Of a stretch of DNA of 48,940 bases, positions 41,016 through 47,895 are shown piece by piece. Source of the stretch: a virus; IMG/VR virus record IMGVR_UViG_3300032893_000076, positions 1 through 48,940 of that record; one strand, written 5' to 3'. Positions within the stretch are counted from its first letter, which is position 1. Each line of letters begins with the position of its first letter. The position numbers and the translations under genes are program-made. The notes under the pieces are model-generated. The model was not told the origin of the DNA. It saw only the letters and a program-made list of their open reading frames with translations, and searched no databases.

Positions 41016-42464
41016 CTATCTAAACAATCCAGGAAGCCCGTAGATTGCGGGATCAAGTGGGTCCTCGTCTTGCCCTCTATTCAACCCCATCGCCGCTCCT
41101 AGGGCGGGCAGAACGCTTAAAATCCCTGTTCCTTGAGCGAGCTCGTTAAATGCTCCTGACAACGCATCGACTTGGTCATCGTGTGCACCTTCGGGGAAGT
41201 TTTCGAGTTCTTGCAAGAAGGCATCATTCCAGGTTGCTTTCAAGACAAGCACGTTCCCTGCCTCAGCCTGCGCACTGCAGGCCTTCGCTCTTGTGATTTT
41301 ATCTTTCGTAGGCTTACGAATACGAACATCAAAGCCGCCTAGATACTGGGTCATGTGAGAAACATCGGCTATTCCTGCACTTCCAGGGTCTTGTTCGAGG
41401 ATTATAGGGACATGATGTCCGTCTTGATATCCAATGTTTCTAATCATCTCCTGGACTTTTTTAGGACTCTCTCGCATACGGATGACGTCTAGAACTACCC
41501 ACACCCCGGAATTAAGTTTTGTCATCTTAAGCCCGACCGTGTAATCAGGATCAGGGTTTGTTTCCCCAGGAACTGTTGCCGCTCTGTCCCAGTAACGGAC
41601 CGTGTGATACATCTGCTGTTGGTTACAAGCTTCGATAACTGGAAAATAACTACGACGAAAGAACATTCCGGCACTTGGCCGGACATTCCAGTTCCCGTTA
41701 AGCAACCGTTCACGTTCAACTCGATCCAAAGCCATTAAGTTCCCGAGATATCCCGGGTCTTTTTCCATCAAGATTTTATTATCCGTAAGCAAAGCTGAGA
41801 TAAAGGTCACTGATTTAGGTTCTTGATAAACGCCGTATCGCGCTATAAGTTCTTCTTTCGTATCCGCCCAGATGATATCTTCTCCTAATCTGATAAACCA
41901 ACGAAGCTTGCCGCTCCGCTCTTTAATCGGGAAACCCGACTTTGGATCAATCCACCAATCTAAGAATTTACGTACCCAAGAATCAGCGTCGGGGTTTGTC
42001 GTAGCCCGGACATATGGACGAACCCCCGAGGTGCTTCGATTACGCGAGAGCATGTAAAAAAACTGTTTCTGGGTGAAGTGCGTGAGTTCGTCAAACCCCA
42101 AATAAGTTATCTGCGAACCCTGCCAGTCTAGATAAGTCGTTTCATGCTCTAGGTGAGCGAACTTAAGACTCATGCCAGAGGGAAAATGCCATTCCAAAGC
42201 CATTTCTCTGGGGGTTGCCTTTACGTGTGGGTAAAGTAAGTGAGACTCGTCCCACAACCCTCCAGGGTTACGAACCTGAGTTGCGTTACGACGGAATATC
42301 GCTCCTGTTACTTTCCCGTTTTCGTGATGTCTTATTGGCTCAAGTAACAGCGCGAAACTCTTACCAGATCCGGCAGAACCGCCAAAGATAGCAATATCAG
42401 CACTTGTTTGAAAGAATTCGGTCTGGGGCCCGGGTTGCGGTTTAATCTCTATTCGTTCTTGCAC
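41016..42464 (-). CDS. terL: Terminase large subunit
   Basis: 482 residues, GTG start. Walker A at 29-36 (GSAGSGKS), Walker B ITYLGFDELTHF near residue 115, and a nuclease domain with QDPGSAGIADV and EGAHDDQVDALSG at the C-terminus. Packaging motor. The start codon is six bases after TAAAAT with no ribosome site, so its mRNA may be leaderless. Confidence 0.95.
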   Translation of the reverse strand: MQERIEIKPQPGPQTEFFQTSADIAIFGGSAGSGKSFALLLEPIRHHENGKVTGAIFRRNATQVRNPGGLWDESHLLYPHVKATPREMALEWHFPSGMSLKFAHLEHETTYLDWQGSQITYLGFDELTHFTQKQFFYMLSRNRSTSGVRPYVRATTNPDADSWVRKFLDWWIDPKSGFPIKERSGKLRWFIRLGEDIIWADTKEELIARYGVYQEPKSVTFISALLTDNKILMEKDPGYLGNLMALDRVERERLLNGNWNVRPSAGMFFRRSYFPVIEACNQQQMYHTVRYWDRAATVPGETNPDPDYTVGLKMTKLNSGVWVVLDVIRMRESPKKVQEMIRNIGYQDGHHVPIILEQDPGSAGIADVSHMTQYLGGFDVRIRKPTKDKITRAKACSAQAEAGNVLVLKATWNDAFLQELENFPEGAHDDQVDALSGAFNELAQGTGILSVLPALGAAMGLNRGQDEDPLDPAIYGLPGLFR

Positions 42465-42470
42465 TGTGTT

Positions 42471-42476
42471 ATTTTA
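42471..42476 (-). promoter_or_regulatory. -10 box for large terminase (leaderless)
   Basis: TAAAAT on the minus strand preceded by CCGTGG; only six bases separate it from the GTG at 42464. The same CCGTGG-TATAAT form precedes the 44349 gene. Confidence 0.5.
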
Positions 42477-42484
42477 CCACGGCT

Positions 42485-42515
42485 TCATAATTACTTAGCA
42501 ATCTGAAGCTAAAAT
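42485..42515 (+). promoter_or_regulatory. Phage promoter element, copy G
   Basis: TCATAATTACTTAGCAAT: two half-sites 11 bp apart, TAAAAT at 42510-42515. Reads toward the plus-strand gene at 42538. It lies in the divergent space opposite the large terminase. Confidence 0.65.
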
Positions 42516-42537
42516 AAGCTATGGAATGCTATAAATC

Positions 42538-42996
42538 ATGAAATGTTATAAACGTTATATCGTAGGCTTACTTCTGGGTGTTTCTGGATATTCATACGGA
42601 TATTTCTTCTGCGCCGAAGGCGGATCAGAAATCCGGGGGAATATCTACGAAGTCTGCGGAACAGGTTATGGAGTGACTAAGCGGCAGGGTATAGAAGATT
42701 CTTTAGTAGCTTGTTACAAGGAATTCGATAAGTTGTGTGATAAAGATGCAAATTGTGAAGGACACGAGATTCTAGTCTCCCCCAAGCGGGTTGTGTGCTC
42801 AAAGCCTGGATTGTATTTCTGCCAACGTCTTGTGGAGATTGAAGTATTACCGAGTGTTACGAAGCGAGAGGCGGCAATGAGACAGATACCTAGTAACAAA
42901 TGGGCATGTGCTCAACAGAATCCGTTTGTATATACGATTGCATTAACACTACGAACTGTTCTTCCAGTGAAGTCTAACCCCTGCTATCCGTGGTAA
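42538..42996 (+). CDS. Secreted Cys-rich protein, plus-strand island
   Basis: 152 residues. Signal peptide (about 1-22, GLLLGVSGYSYG), then nine further cysteines likely paired in the periplasm. The GTGYGVTKRQGIEDSLVACY segment resembles LPP20-type exported proteins. It has its own promoter (copy G). Its end overlaps the convergent 43202 gene by 13 bases. Likely an accessory (moron) gene that changes the host envelope. Confidence 0.7.
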   Translation: MKCYKRYIVGLLLGVSGYSYGYFFCAEGGSEIRGNIYEVCGTGYGVTKRQGIEDSLVACYKEFDKLCDKDANCEGHEILVSPKRVVCSKPGLYFCQRLVEIEVLPSVTKREAAMRQIPSNKWACAQQNPFVYTIALTLRTVLPVKSNPCYPW

Positions 42997-43202
42997 GAAC
43001 AATATTTTCCAGATCGTATGAATGTAGTGCACCAAAGAACTTGGCAAGGAACCATACCAGGTATGTTTTGACGTCTTTTAGCCTGAATCTCTGGAGTAAT
43101 AAACTTTTTGTTACTGCCTGCGTACTTACCCACGTAAAGACTTTCTGAATTTTTAGCTATTTTGTTGTATTCAACGATTTTATGCCAATTCATTTTAGCC
43201 AT
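42984..43202 (-). CDS. Small basic protein with Cys/His C-terminus
   Basis: 72 residues, Lys-rich. C-terminal CQVLWC and CSYHG could bind zinc. Start codon six bases after TATAAT, so leaderless. Overlaps the Cys-rich gene on the other strand. Function unknown. Confidence 0.6.
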   Translation of the reverse strand: MAKMNWHKIVEYNKIAKNSESLYVGKYAGSNKKFITPEIQAKRRQNIPGMVPCQVLWCTTFIRSGKYCSYHG

Positions 43203-43208
43203 AAGATA

Positions 43209-43236
43209 ATTATACCATGCGGCGGCATAAAAGCTA
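43209..43236 (-). promoter_or_regulatory. Minus-strand promoter before the 43202 gene
   Basis: TAGCTT (complement 43231-43236), 16-bp spacer, TGGTATAAT (extended -10, complement 43209-43217). Six bases then lead to the ATG. Confidence 0.62.
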
Positions 43237-43237
43237 A

Positions 43238-43268
43238 AGACAAAACCTAGATTGTGATAAAATTATGT
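43238..43268 (-). promoter_or_regulatory. Phage element, minus-strand copy I
   Basis: On the minus strand ACATAATTTTATCACAAT carries CATAATT and CACAAT 11 bp apart. The box at the usual -10 place reads TTGTCT, poor for a promoter, so this copy may be an operator above the 43209 promoter. Confidence 0.45.
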
Positions 43269-43507
43269 TTACTCGGGACCGTGAAATAGTGGGCTAACCC
43301 CCGACTAGGCAGACTCCCATAAGCTATGAAGCTTTGCTGCAATGCTACTGCACTTACTCCAGATAGGGAACTACGGGTAAGCGGAAGGCCTGAGTAACCA
43401 TACCATATGCCTCTAGATGAAACTTGTTTGTAATCTAGTGGATACTAACTAGGTAATATTACCTAGTAAACTATCCCTACGCCTTTTAATATTAAATATT
43501 TTTTTCT
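43269..43507 (+). ncRNA. Candidate structured noncoding RNA with terminator-like end
   Basis: TTACTCGGG (43269-43277) pairs with CCTGAGTAA (43389-43397), closing a domain with inner stems such as GGG/CCC and AAGC/GCTT. Next a hairpin CTAGAT/ATCTAG, then GGATA/TATCC enclosing a perfect 20-bp palindrome (43448-43467), and a T-rich run from 43499. This is the layout of a stand-alone RNA with an intrinsic terminator. No coding frame is seen. Strings such as GGCCTGAGTA occur in the T4 td intron, but the group I core is absent. Confidence 0.45.
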
Positions 43508-43509
43508 TT

Positions 43510-44007
43510 TACTAAATACTAGTTATTTAGGTTTTCTTTTTAGGATAATAATATTAAGTTTATATAGTAGTCCCGGCCGGAACGGGAGTGAAGGCCGCGG
43601 ACAAGGTTATATCCGTACTAATGCCGCATACCTACCGGATTAAAATAGTCTAAATAATAGAAATAATTTGACATTTATACTAATTCATGTATATATCCGC
43701 AATAAGATCTTCAATAAAATCAAATAATTATATAATAATTTTAGATTGATTTTTTTAAAATTTTTACTAACGATATTCTAAAAATCGTATTTTTGGAGGT
43801 CTCTCTCTGATTGGCCTGGAATCATATATGGGACCCGTTTTGAGGTTGCGGCATACCTAGTGGCATTATTCTTCTTAAACAAACTCAATACCTACACGCA
43901 TTGATATAGCATAGGATTAGATATCCTTTGTTATACCGTGCATAGGTATACAGTGTATGTTGTTGATTGGTGTTATAGCTGACTAATGAATACTCAAATG
44001 AATACTA
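43510..44007. other. AT-rich gene-free region, possible origin or packaging site
   Basis: No gene found. AT-rich tracts (43510-43565 and 43660-43795) flank a GC-rich block (43570-43650) with TCCCG/CGGGA and ATCCG/CGGAT stems. Then hairpins AGGAT/ATCCT and TATACC/GGTATA (43912-43948) and the repeat AATGAATACT twice near 43985-44007. The place beside the small-terminase gene suits an origin or pac/cos site, but none is proven. Confidence 0.3.
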
Positions 44008-44349
44008 TTATGTTTTGGAAGGAAGTACGTGCACAGTATTGGATGTATTAAGCTCACCAATAGGCTTTGATTCACGTCCGTTGCTCGGGAGTGTGATTTG
44101 AACCAAAGGTTGAGACAGTTGGTGTTCAATTGTTCCTGACACCTCTGTAGCTCGTTGTTGGGGGTATAAATACGGCATTAGTCCCATACACGTCTTGATG
44201 CGGTCCTTAGGGGACAGCTCGTCTAATTCGCGAAGTACGATCTTAAGTACGTCTACGCCTTCTTTCTCACACAGCTCTCGTACAGTTAGTCTAGCTTTCT
44301 TGCCGCCCTTAGTCCTTCCCCCGGTCTTATTGTGTCCCTTAACGAACAT
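44008..44349 (-). CDS. terS: Probable terminase small subunit
   Basis: 113 residues. Opens FVKGHNKTGGRTKGGKKARLTVREL, a pattern of small terminases and DUF5681-like proteins, and contains LMPYLYPQQRATE, which resembles the PYLYPKRKAVE motif of phage small terminases. It lies upstream of the large terminase on the same strand, but 1.5 kb and a gap separate them. Probably binds the pac site. Confidence 0.6.
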   Translation of the reverse strand: MFVKGHNKTGGRTKGGKKARLTVRELCEKEGVDVLKIVLRELDELSPKDRIKTCMGLMPYLYPQQRATEVSGTIEHQLSQPLVQITLPSNGRESKPIGELNTSNTVHVLPSKT

Positions 44350-44580
44350 AGTGTACTCCTAAATCATTATTATACCACGGTATTCTTGTGATTAACTACG
44401 CTACAGTGGCATTCTCTTATACAATATGTTAACTACAAGTTAACTAAAGAGTATTCAGGAATAGCTTAGGTATTGTTTAGCTTGTTAACGAATAACATAA
44501 TCCTATTAATCCTGATCCCTTTTCTCTACCGCTAGTTACATCTGCGGCATTCTGGCATTCTCCATGCAATATCTTTAATC
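44350..44580. other. Regulatory gap with repeated GGCATTCTC and GTTAAC
   Basis: Minus-strand extended -10 TGGTATAAT (complement 44369-44377) for the 44349 gene. GGCATTCTC occurs at 44408 and 44554, each followed by CAATAT and TT; a third GGCATTCT is at 44546. GTTAAC occurs at 44428, 44439 (11 bp apart) and 44484. These look like operators between divergent small terminase and the plus-strand early genes. Confidence 0.45.
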
Positions 44581-44673
44581 ATGAGCAACCTAAACAAATT
44601 CGATAAACTGGCAATCCTGGTGATGGAATTCAGCATGATTGCAATCGCTATCGTTTATCAAGTTAGATTCTAA
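44581..44673 (+). CDS. Tiny membrane peptide
   Basis: 30 residues starting MSNLNKFDKL, one hydrophobic helix. The ATG is eight bases after CAATAT with no ribosome site, so a leaderless start is possible. Low certainty. Confidence 0.38.
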   Translation: MSNLNKFDKLAILVMEFSMIAIAIVYQVRF

Positions 44674-44685
44674 TTAGGAGGACGT

Positions 44686-44910
44686 ATGGAAGCAAAGCTT
44701 GTGCGGTCACAAAGTGACCTAATGAAGTTAATCATAGTCATTTTGATATTACTAGGATTCGTAGCAACTGGGTGTTCAACACAAGAAGTAAAGACATATG
44801 ACATTTCAGTCGATAGGGCTATGCCACTATGTAGCTGGAATGGACCGTATACTGACATTTGTGCGTTACAGGTAATCAAAGCAAGTCTTGAGAATGAGGC
44901 GAGTGAATAA
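44686..44910 (+). CDS. Small lipoprotein
   Basis: 74 residues, TTAGGAGG upstream. Hydrophobic segment 14-27 ends in lipobox ATGC (about residue 30). The mature part is short with two Cys. First of three tiny lipoproteins in a row. May act in superinfection exclusion; inference only. Confidence 0.62.
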   Translation: MEAKLVRSQSDLMKLIIVILILLGFVATGCSTQEVKTYDISVDRAMPLCSWNGPYTDICALQVIKASLENEASE

Positions 44911-44922
44911 TCTAAACTATCG

Positions 44923-44953
44923 ACATAATTCCTGCATAATCCCAGCGTATTCT
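44923..44953 (+). promoter_or_regulatory. Phage promoter element, copy B
   Basis: ACATAATTCCTGCATAAT is identical to copy A over 18 bases; TATTCT at 44948-44953. It is 26 bp before the lipoprotein gene at 44980. Confidence 0.7.
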
Positions 44954-44979
44954 AAATTCAGATTCGAAAGGCGGAACAT

Positions 44980-45117
44980 ATGCAAGAGAATACTAAACAA
45001 ATCATTAAACTAGCTTGTCTGGCAATCTGGCTTGTAATAGCCGCGGCAGCTAGTAGCTGTGCCCATAAAGGGTACGATCCTCGTGCTGGATATGACCAGT
45101 TTATTCACGGACGTTAA
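44980..45117 (+). CDS. Tiny lipoprotein
   Basis: 45 residues, AAAGGCGG upstream. N-terminal helix with lipobox ASSC (Cys27) and a 18-residue mature part (AHKGYDPRAGYDQF). Expressed from promoter copy B. Function unknown. Confidence 0.6.
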   Translation: MQENTKQIIKLACLAIWLVIAAAASSCAHKGYDPRAGYDQFIHGR

Positions 45118-45149
45118 TCCATAACCATAACCATATTGTCGGAGGATGT

Positions 45150-45299
45150 ATGAGACTATCAGAGAAAATCTATGTCACAGTCATGCTCGTATGTTTCGGG
45201 ATGTTGTTAGTAGCTATTGTAGGCGGATGTTCTTCTGCGCCAGCTAAACACAACTGGCAATACTCAGGTCAGTATGATCGATACGACGTTTCACGATAA
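45150..45299 (+). CDS. Tiny lipoprotein
   Basis: 49 residues, GGAGG upstream. Lipobox VGGC (Cys27) and a mature part rich in Ser/Tyr. Similar size and layout to the 44980 gene, so the two may be diverged copies. Function unknown. Confidence 0.6.
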   Translation: MRLSEKIYVTVMLVCFGMLLVAIVGGCSSAPAKHNWQYSGQYDRYDVSR

Positions 45300-45309
45300 G
45301 GAGACGGCG

Positions 45310-46092
45310 ATGAATAAATATAAACTTAGATTAGATTTGAGCATTGATATTGGAGTTAAATTATATCGGATTGAACGGCTAGATAACGGTGAGCTTGGCG
45401 GTTATATTGGATCTGAAAAAAATTTGTCTCAAGAAGGAAATGCGTGGATATACGGAGATGCGCGGGTATACGGAAATGCGCAGGTATCCGGAGATGCGCA
45501 GATATACGGAGATGCGCGGGTATCCGGAGATGCGCGGGTATCCGGAAATGCGCGGGTATACGGAAATGCGTGGGTATCCGGAAATGCGTGGGTATACGGA
45601 GATGCGCGGGTATACGGAAATGCGTGGGTGTCCGGAGATGCGCAGATATACGGAGATGCGCGGGTATCCGGAGATGCGCGGGTATCCGGAAATGCGCGGG
45701 TATCCGGAAATGCGTGGGTATCCGGAGATGCGCGGGTATCCGGAGATGCGTGGGTATCCGGAAATGCGCGGGTATCCGGAGATGCGCGGGTATACGGAAA
45801 TGCGTGGGTATCCGGAGATGCGCGGATATCCGGAAATGCGTGGGTATCCGGAAATGCACAAATTAAATGCATTAGTGAAATTATTAATTTCGTAATTGGT
45901 TTTTCTTTTTCTATCACGATCACCCCAGATAATATTATGATTGGTTGCCAAGTTAAAAAACGTACGGAGTGGTTAAAAATTACGAAAGACGAAGCAAAAG
46001 AAATGGGACTTCCTGAACATTTATATCCGTATTACAGACAGCTTATTAAAACTGGAATGAAACTTGTCCCTAAAAGAAAGAAGGTAAAATGA
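45310..46092 (+). CDS. Hexapeptide-repeat solenoid protein
   Basis: 260 residues from the ATG at 45310 (AAGGAGACGGCG upstream). N-terminal domain 1-42 (LDNGELGGYIGS), then 24 hexapeptides of form G-(N/D)-A-(R/W/Q)-(V/I)-(S/Y), and a C-terminal domain (DEAKEMGLPEHLYPYYRQ) with a basic end. The repeat suggests a beta-solenoid (left-handed or flat) with changing surface residues R/W/Q and S/Y. I do not know its partner. Confidence 0.75.
   Translation: MNKYKLRLDLSIDIGVKLYRIERLDNGELGGYIGSEKNLSQEGNAWIYGDARVYGNAQVSGDAQIYGDARVSGDARVSGNARVYGNAWVSGNAWVYGDARVYGNAWVSGDAQIYGDARVSGDARVSGNARVSGNAWVSGDARVSGDAWVSGNARVSGDARVYGNAWVSGDARISGNAWVSGNAQIKCISEIINFVIGFSFSITITPDNIMIGCQVKKRTEWLKITKDEAKEMGLPEHLYPYYRQLIKTGMKLVPKRKKVK
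45436..45867 (+). repeat. 24 tandem 18-bp repeats in the solenoid gene
   Basis: Each unit begins GGA(A/G)ATGCG and codes one hexapeptide. Units differ by single bases in the codons for N/D, R/W/Q, V/I and S/Y. The high identity suggests recent expansion or homogenisation. It keeps all six frames open, so other long frames here are not genes. Confidence 0.95.
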
Positions 46093-46271
46093 AACCAAAT
46101 TATTTATACGTAACATCTGGTGATTATCATGGAGCAGGACTCGATTGCGGTGAAGAAGGTTGTCAGATTTGTTGTGCTCATCAAGAATTTGATCACAACA
46201 TCTGTCTGGATTGCGGGAAAGAATTTGATGTTCTGCCCGGCTATGATGAAGGTTATGGGGAAGACAGATGA
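46089..46271 (+). CDS. Small acidic Cys-rich protein
   Basis: 60 residues. GLDCGEEGCQICC and ICLDCGKEFD give a zinc- or iron-binding cluster. Acidic C-terminus. Overlaps the solenoid gene and the next gene by four bases each. Confidence 0.58.
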   Translation: MKPNYLYVTSGDYHGAGLDCGEEGCQICCAHQEFDHNICLDCGKEFDVLPGYDEGYGEDR

Positions 46272-46402
46272 AAAAGTTTATAGTCGAGAACGGCAATCGA
46301 TTAATAGGCTTTATATTCTTATCGATCGCAAGCTTTCTTTTATTTGGTAAATACGGATTGGCAGTCGTATTTATTATGTTCGCGATCGCGCAATTCTTAT
46401 AG
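46268..46402 (+). CDS. Small two-segment membrane protein
   Basis: 44 residues with two hydrophobic helices (about 12-27 and 30-44). Overlaps the Cys-rich gene by four bases. Function unknown. Confidence 0.5.
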   Translation: MKKFIVENGNRLIGFIFLSIASFLLFGKYGLAVVFIMFAIAQFL

Positions 46403-46412
46403 CGAGGATATG

Positions 46413-46625
46413 ATGAGAAAAAGTATCAACATTGAAGATTTGATTGAAGTATTAGAATCGCGGCAACGATTTTTAGAAAAAGTTAATACTGATGCGCCTA
46501 AATACGGGCTGAATACATATAGTGATTTCGTATTCGGTAGAACAACTGAAGTTGAATTCTTATTGGATTTGTTTAAAGACAAAGTTGCTAAAGCCGCTAA
46601 AAGCGGCAAGGCCCCAGTAATCTAA
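46413..46625 (+). CDS. Hypothetical helical protein
   Basis: 70 residues from the second of two adjacent ATGs (46410 and 46413), GAGG upstream. Acidic helices (IEDLIEVLESRQRFLEKV, EVEFLLDLFKDKVAK). GCCGC/GCGGC forms a hairpin near its end. Function unknown. Confidence 0.58.
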   Translation: MRKSINIEDLIEVLESRQRFLEKVNTDAPKYGLNTYSDFVFGRTTEVEFLLDLFKDKVAKAAKSGKAPVI

Positions 46626-46812
46626 CACGTCATCGACGGGACTACTGAGGCCTGAAAGTAAATATATTATCTCATGCACATCTCATCCTGTCAATGCGAC
46701 GAAAGTTAAGACAGCCTGTATACAAACTACACTATATTTCATAAGTCAGTCGTAATACAGAGCTTGAACAAAAAGGCATATTAGTTGCACCTTAACTAAA
46801 TGAGAGGTACGT

Positions 46813-47061
46813 ATGTGGAACGTAGATTATAAAGAAACTAGAAATCGATTGACTAGGATTGCCGCTGATATCCTAGTCTTTAAATATGAGGTAGCAAGCA
46901 GGAAATATAAAGCTACTACTGTCTCCGTCGCTTGTCCTCAAGCAACTTCCCACATTCTGAAACGAGCGCTGACTCGTCGAGGATTTCAAGTCTCTACTCA
47001 TCCCCATAAACAACCTAATAAAAGAACTTTAGTCTTATTCGTTGAGGGAGAATATGCGTAA
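46813..47061 (+). CDS. Small basic protein
   Basis: 82 residues, GAGAGG upstream after a 187-bp gap that holds no clear gene. Basic, with a beta stretch KATTVSVACPQATSH and a KRALTRRGFQVSTHPH region. Could bind nucleic acid. Function unknown. Confidence 0.58.
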   Translation: MWNVDYKETRNRLTRIAADILVFKYEVASRKYKATTVSVACPQATSHILKRALTRRGFQVSTHPHKQPNKRTLVLFVEGEYA

Positions 47062-47221
47062 ACAAACTCATCAACAAGCTGTCGATAAATTAAAACTAAA
47101 GATAAAAGATCTTGAGACAGAACTCTTACTTGCTAAAGAACGTGTTGCAATCCTTGAGAATGAACTTGAATCTTTAAATAAAGATGCCGAACTTGATGCC
47201 TTTCTGGAAGCCACACGATGA
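47054..47221 (+). CDS. Coiled-coil protein
   Basis: 55 residues with regular Leu heptads (LKLKIKDLETELLLAKERVAI). A leucine-zipper-like dimer is likely. Overlaps the neighbours at both ends. Confidence 0.55.
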   Translation: MRKQTHQQAVDKLKLKIKDLETELLLAKERVAILENELESLNKDAELDAFLEATR

Positions 47222-47427
47222 AACTATTACATGAAATAAGATTCCTAGTGGAAGTCACTATCGTAGAAACAATCGACGTGATTAAGTACTTCACTGAAGG
47301 CACTATTAATTTGTTGCGCCGCTTATTTGCCGCTGCAGTCAGAGCCGGTTCTTCTTTCTTCGATGATCCGTTTCGAGTAATGATGCTTGTGTGGACTATA
47401 GTATTCATACTTATGATGACACGGTAA
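47218..47427 (+). CDS. Tail-anchored membrane protein
   Basis: 69 residues with a C-terminal hydrophobic segment (about 53-67). An N-terminal amphipathic helix precedes it. Overlaps the coiled-coil gene, so they may work together. Function unknown. Confidence 0.55.
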   Translation: MKLLHEIRFLVEVTIVETIDVIKYFTEGTINLLRRLFAAAVRAGSSFFDDPFRVMMLVWTIVFILMMTR

Positions 47428-47429
47428 TT

Positions 47430-47648
47430 ATGTCAAAAGTACTTACAATCTATTCTGCGAATCGACGAGTTAATTCTACGATTACAAAGCTTCTGGCTAT
47501 AAACGGTCAAGAAGAACTTTGGGATGCTGTGAACAGATTCATAAGAGAACAAGCCACTGACTGGAGCGATAGCGATATTTGGGAATTATACAGAGCGGCT
47601 CGCTGGGTTTCTAACACTTTTAAAGATTACGGTCGAGGTTCCGCTTGA
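47430..47648 (+). CDS. Hypothetical protein
   Basis: 72 residues from the ATG at 47430; a GTG or other start at 47391 would overlap the previous gene. Helical with several Trp. Function unknown. Confidence 0.55.
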   Translation: MSKVLTIYSANRRVNSTITKLLAINGQEELWDAVNRFIREQATDWSDSDIWELYRAARWVSNTFKDYGRGSA

Positions 47649-47694
47649 GTCTAACTATTACTTTATGTGTTACTAAAGAGAGTCAAGGGATTTA

Positions 47695-47895
47695 GTGTCA
47701 AAGGAAAATACAATGAATATGTCGATTATCCTAACATCTGCAAATGGCAGGGAATTTGTTGTCGATGTTCGATTCGCCAGTGACGGGCTGTATATTCTCT
47801 ACCATGACGAAGCATATCATTTTAATGATTTAACTCGTGAGAATAAACAAAGAGTGTTGAGACATTTCATGAAACAAGCAGGAAAAGTAGCATGA
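47695..47895 (+). CDS. Hypothetical protein
   Basis: 66 residues, GTG start with AGGGA upstream (ATG at 47713 is an alternative after AAAGGA). Beta then helix layout (FVVDVRFASDGLYILYHDEAYHF, then RENKQRVLRHFMKQ). Coupled to the CYTH gene by ATGA. Confidence 0.58.
   Translation: MSKENTMNMSIILTSANGREFVVDVRFASDGLYILYHDEAYHFNDLTRENKQRVLRHFMKQAGKVA

Noticed and set aside
43269-43507. Group I intron
   Set aside because: Short strings resemble the td intron, but the conserved P7/R-S core is not present and no gene is split here.
43203-44007. tRNA genes
   Set aside because: No T-loop (GTTCRANYC) with matching acceptor stems was found in this or the other gaps.
45436-45867. Possible CRISPR array
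   Set aside because: Units are tandem without unique spacers and code a hexapeptide in frame.
45356-45951. Several long open frames on both strands over the 45.4-45.9 kb segment
   Set aside because: They are by-products of a stop-free 18-bp repeat that keeps all six frames open; only the 45310 frame has a ribosome site and ends with non-repeat domains.
46760-46800. A further copy of the promoter element before the 46813 gene
   Set aside because: CATATT and CACCTT are loosely similar, but spacing and the TAnnnT box do not fit.
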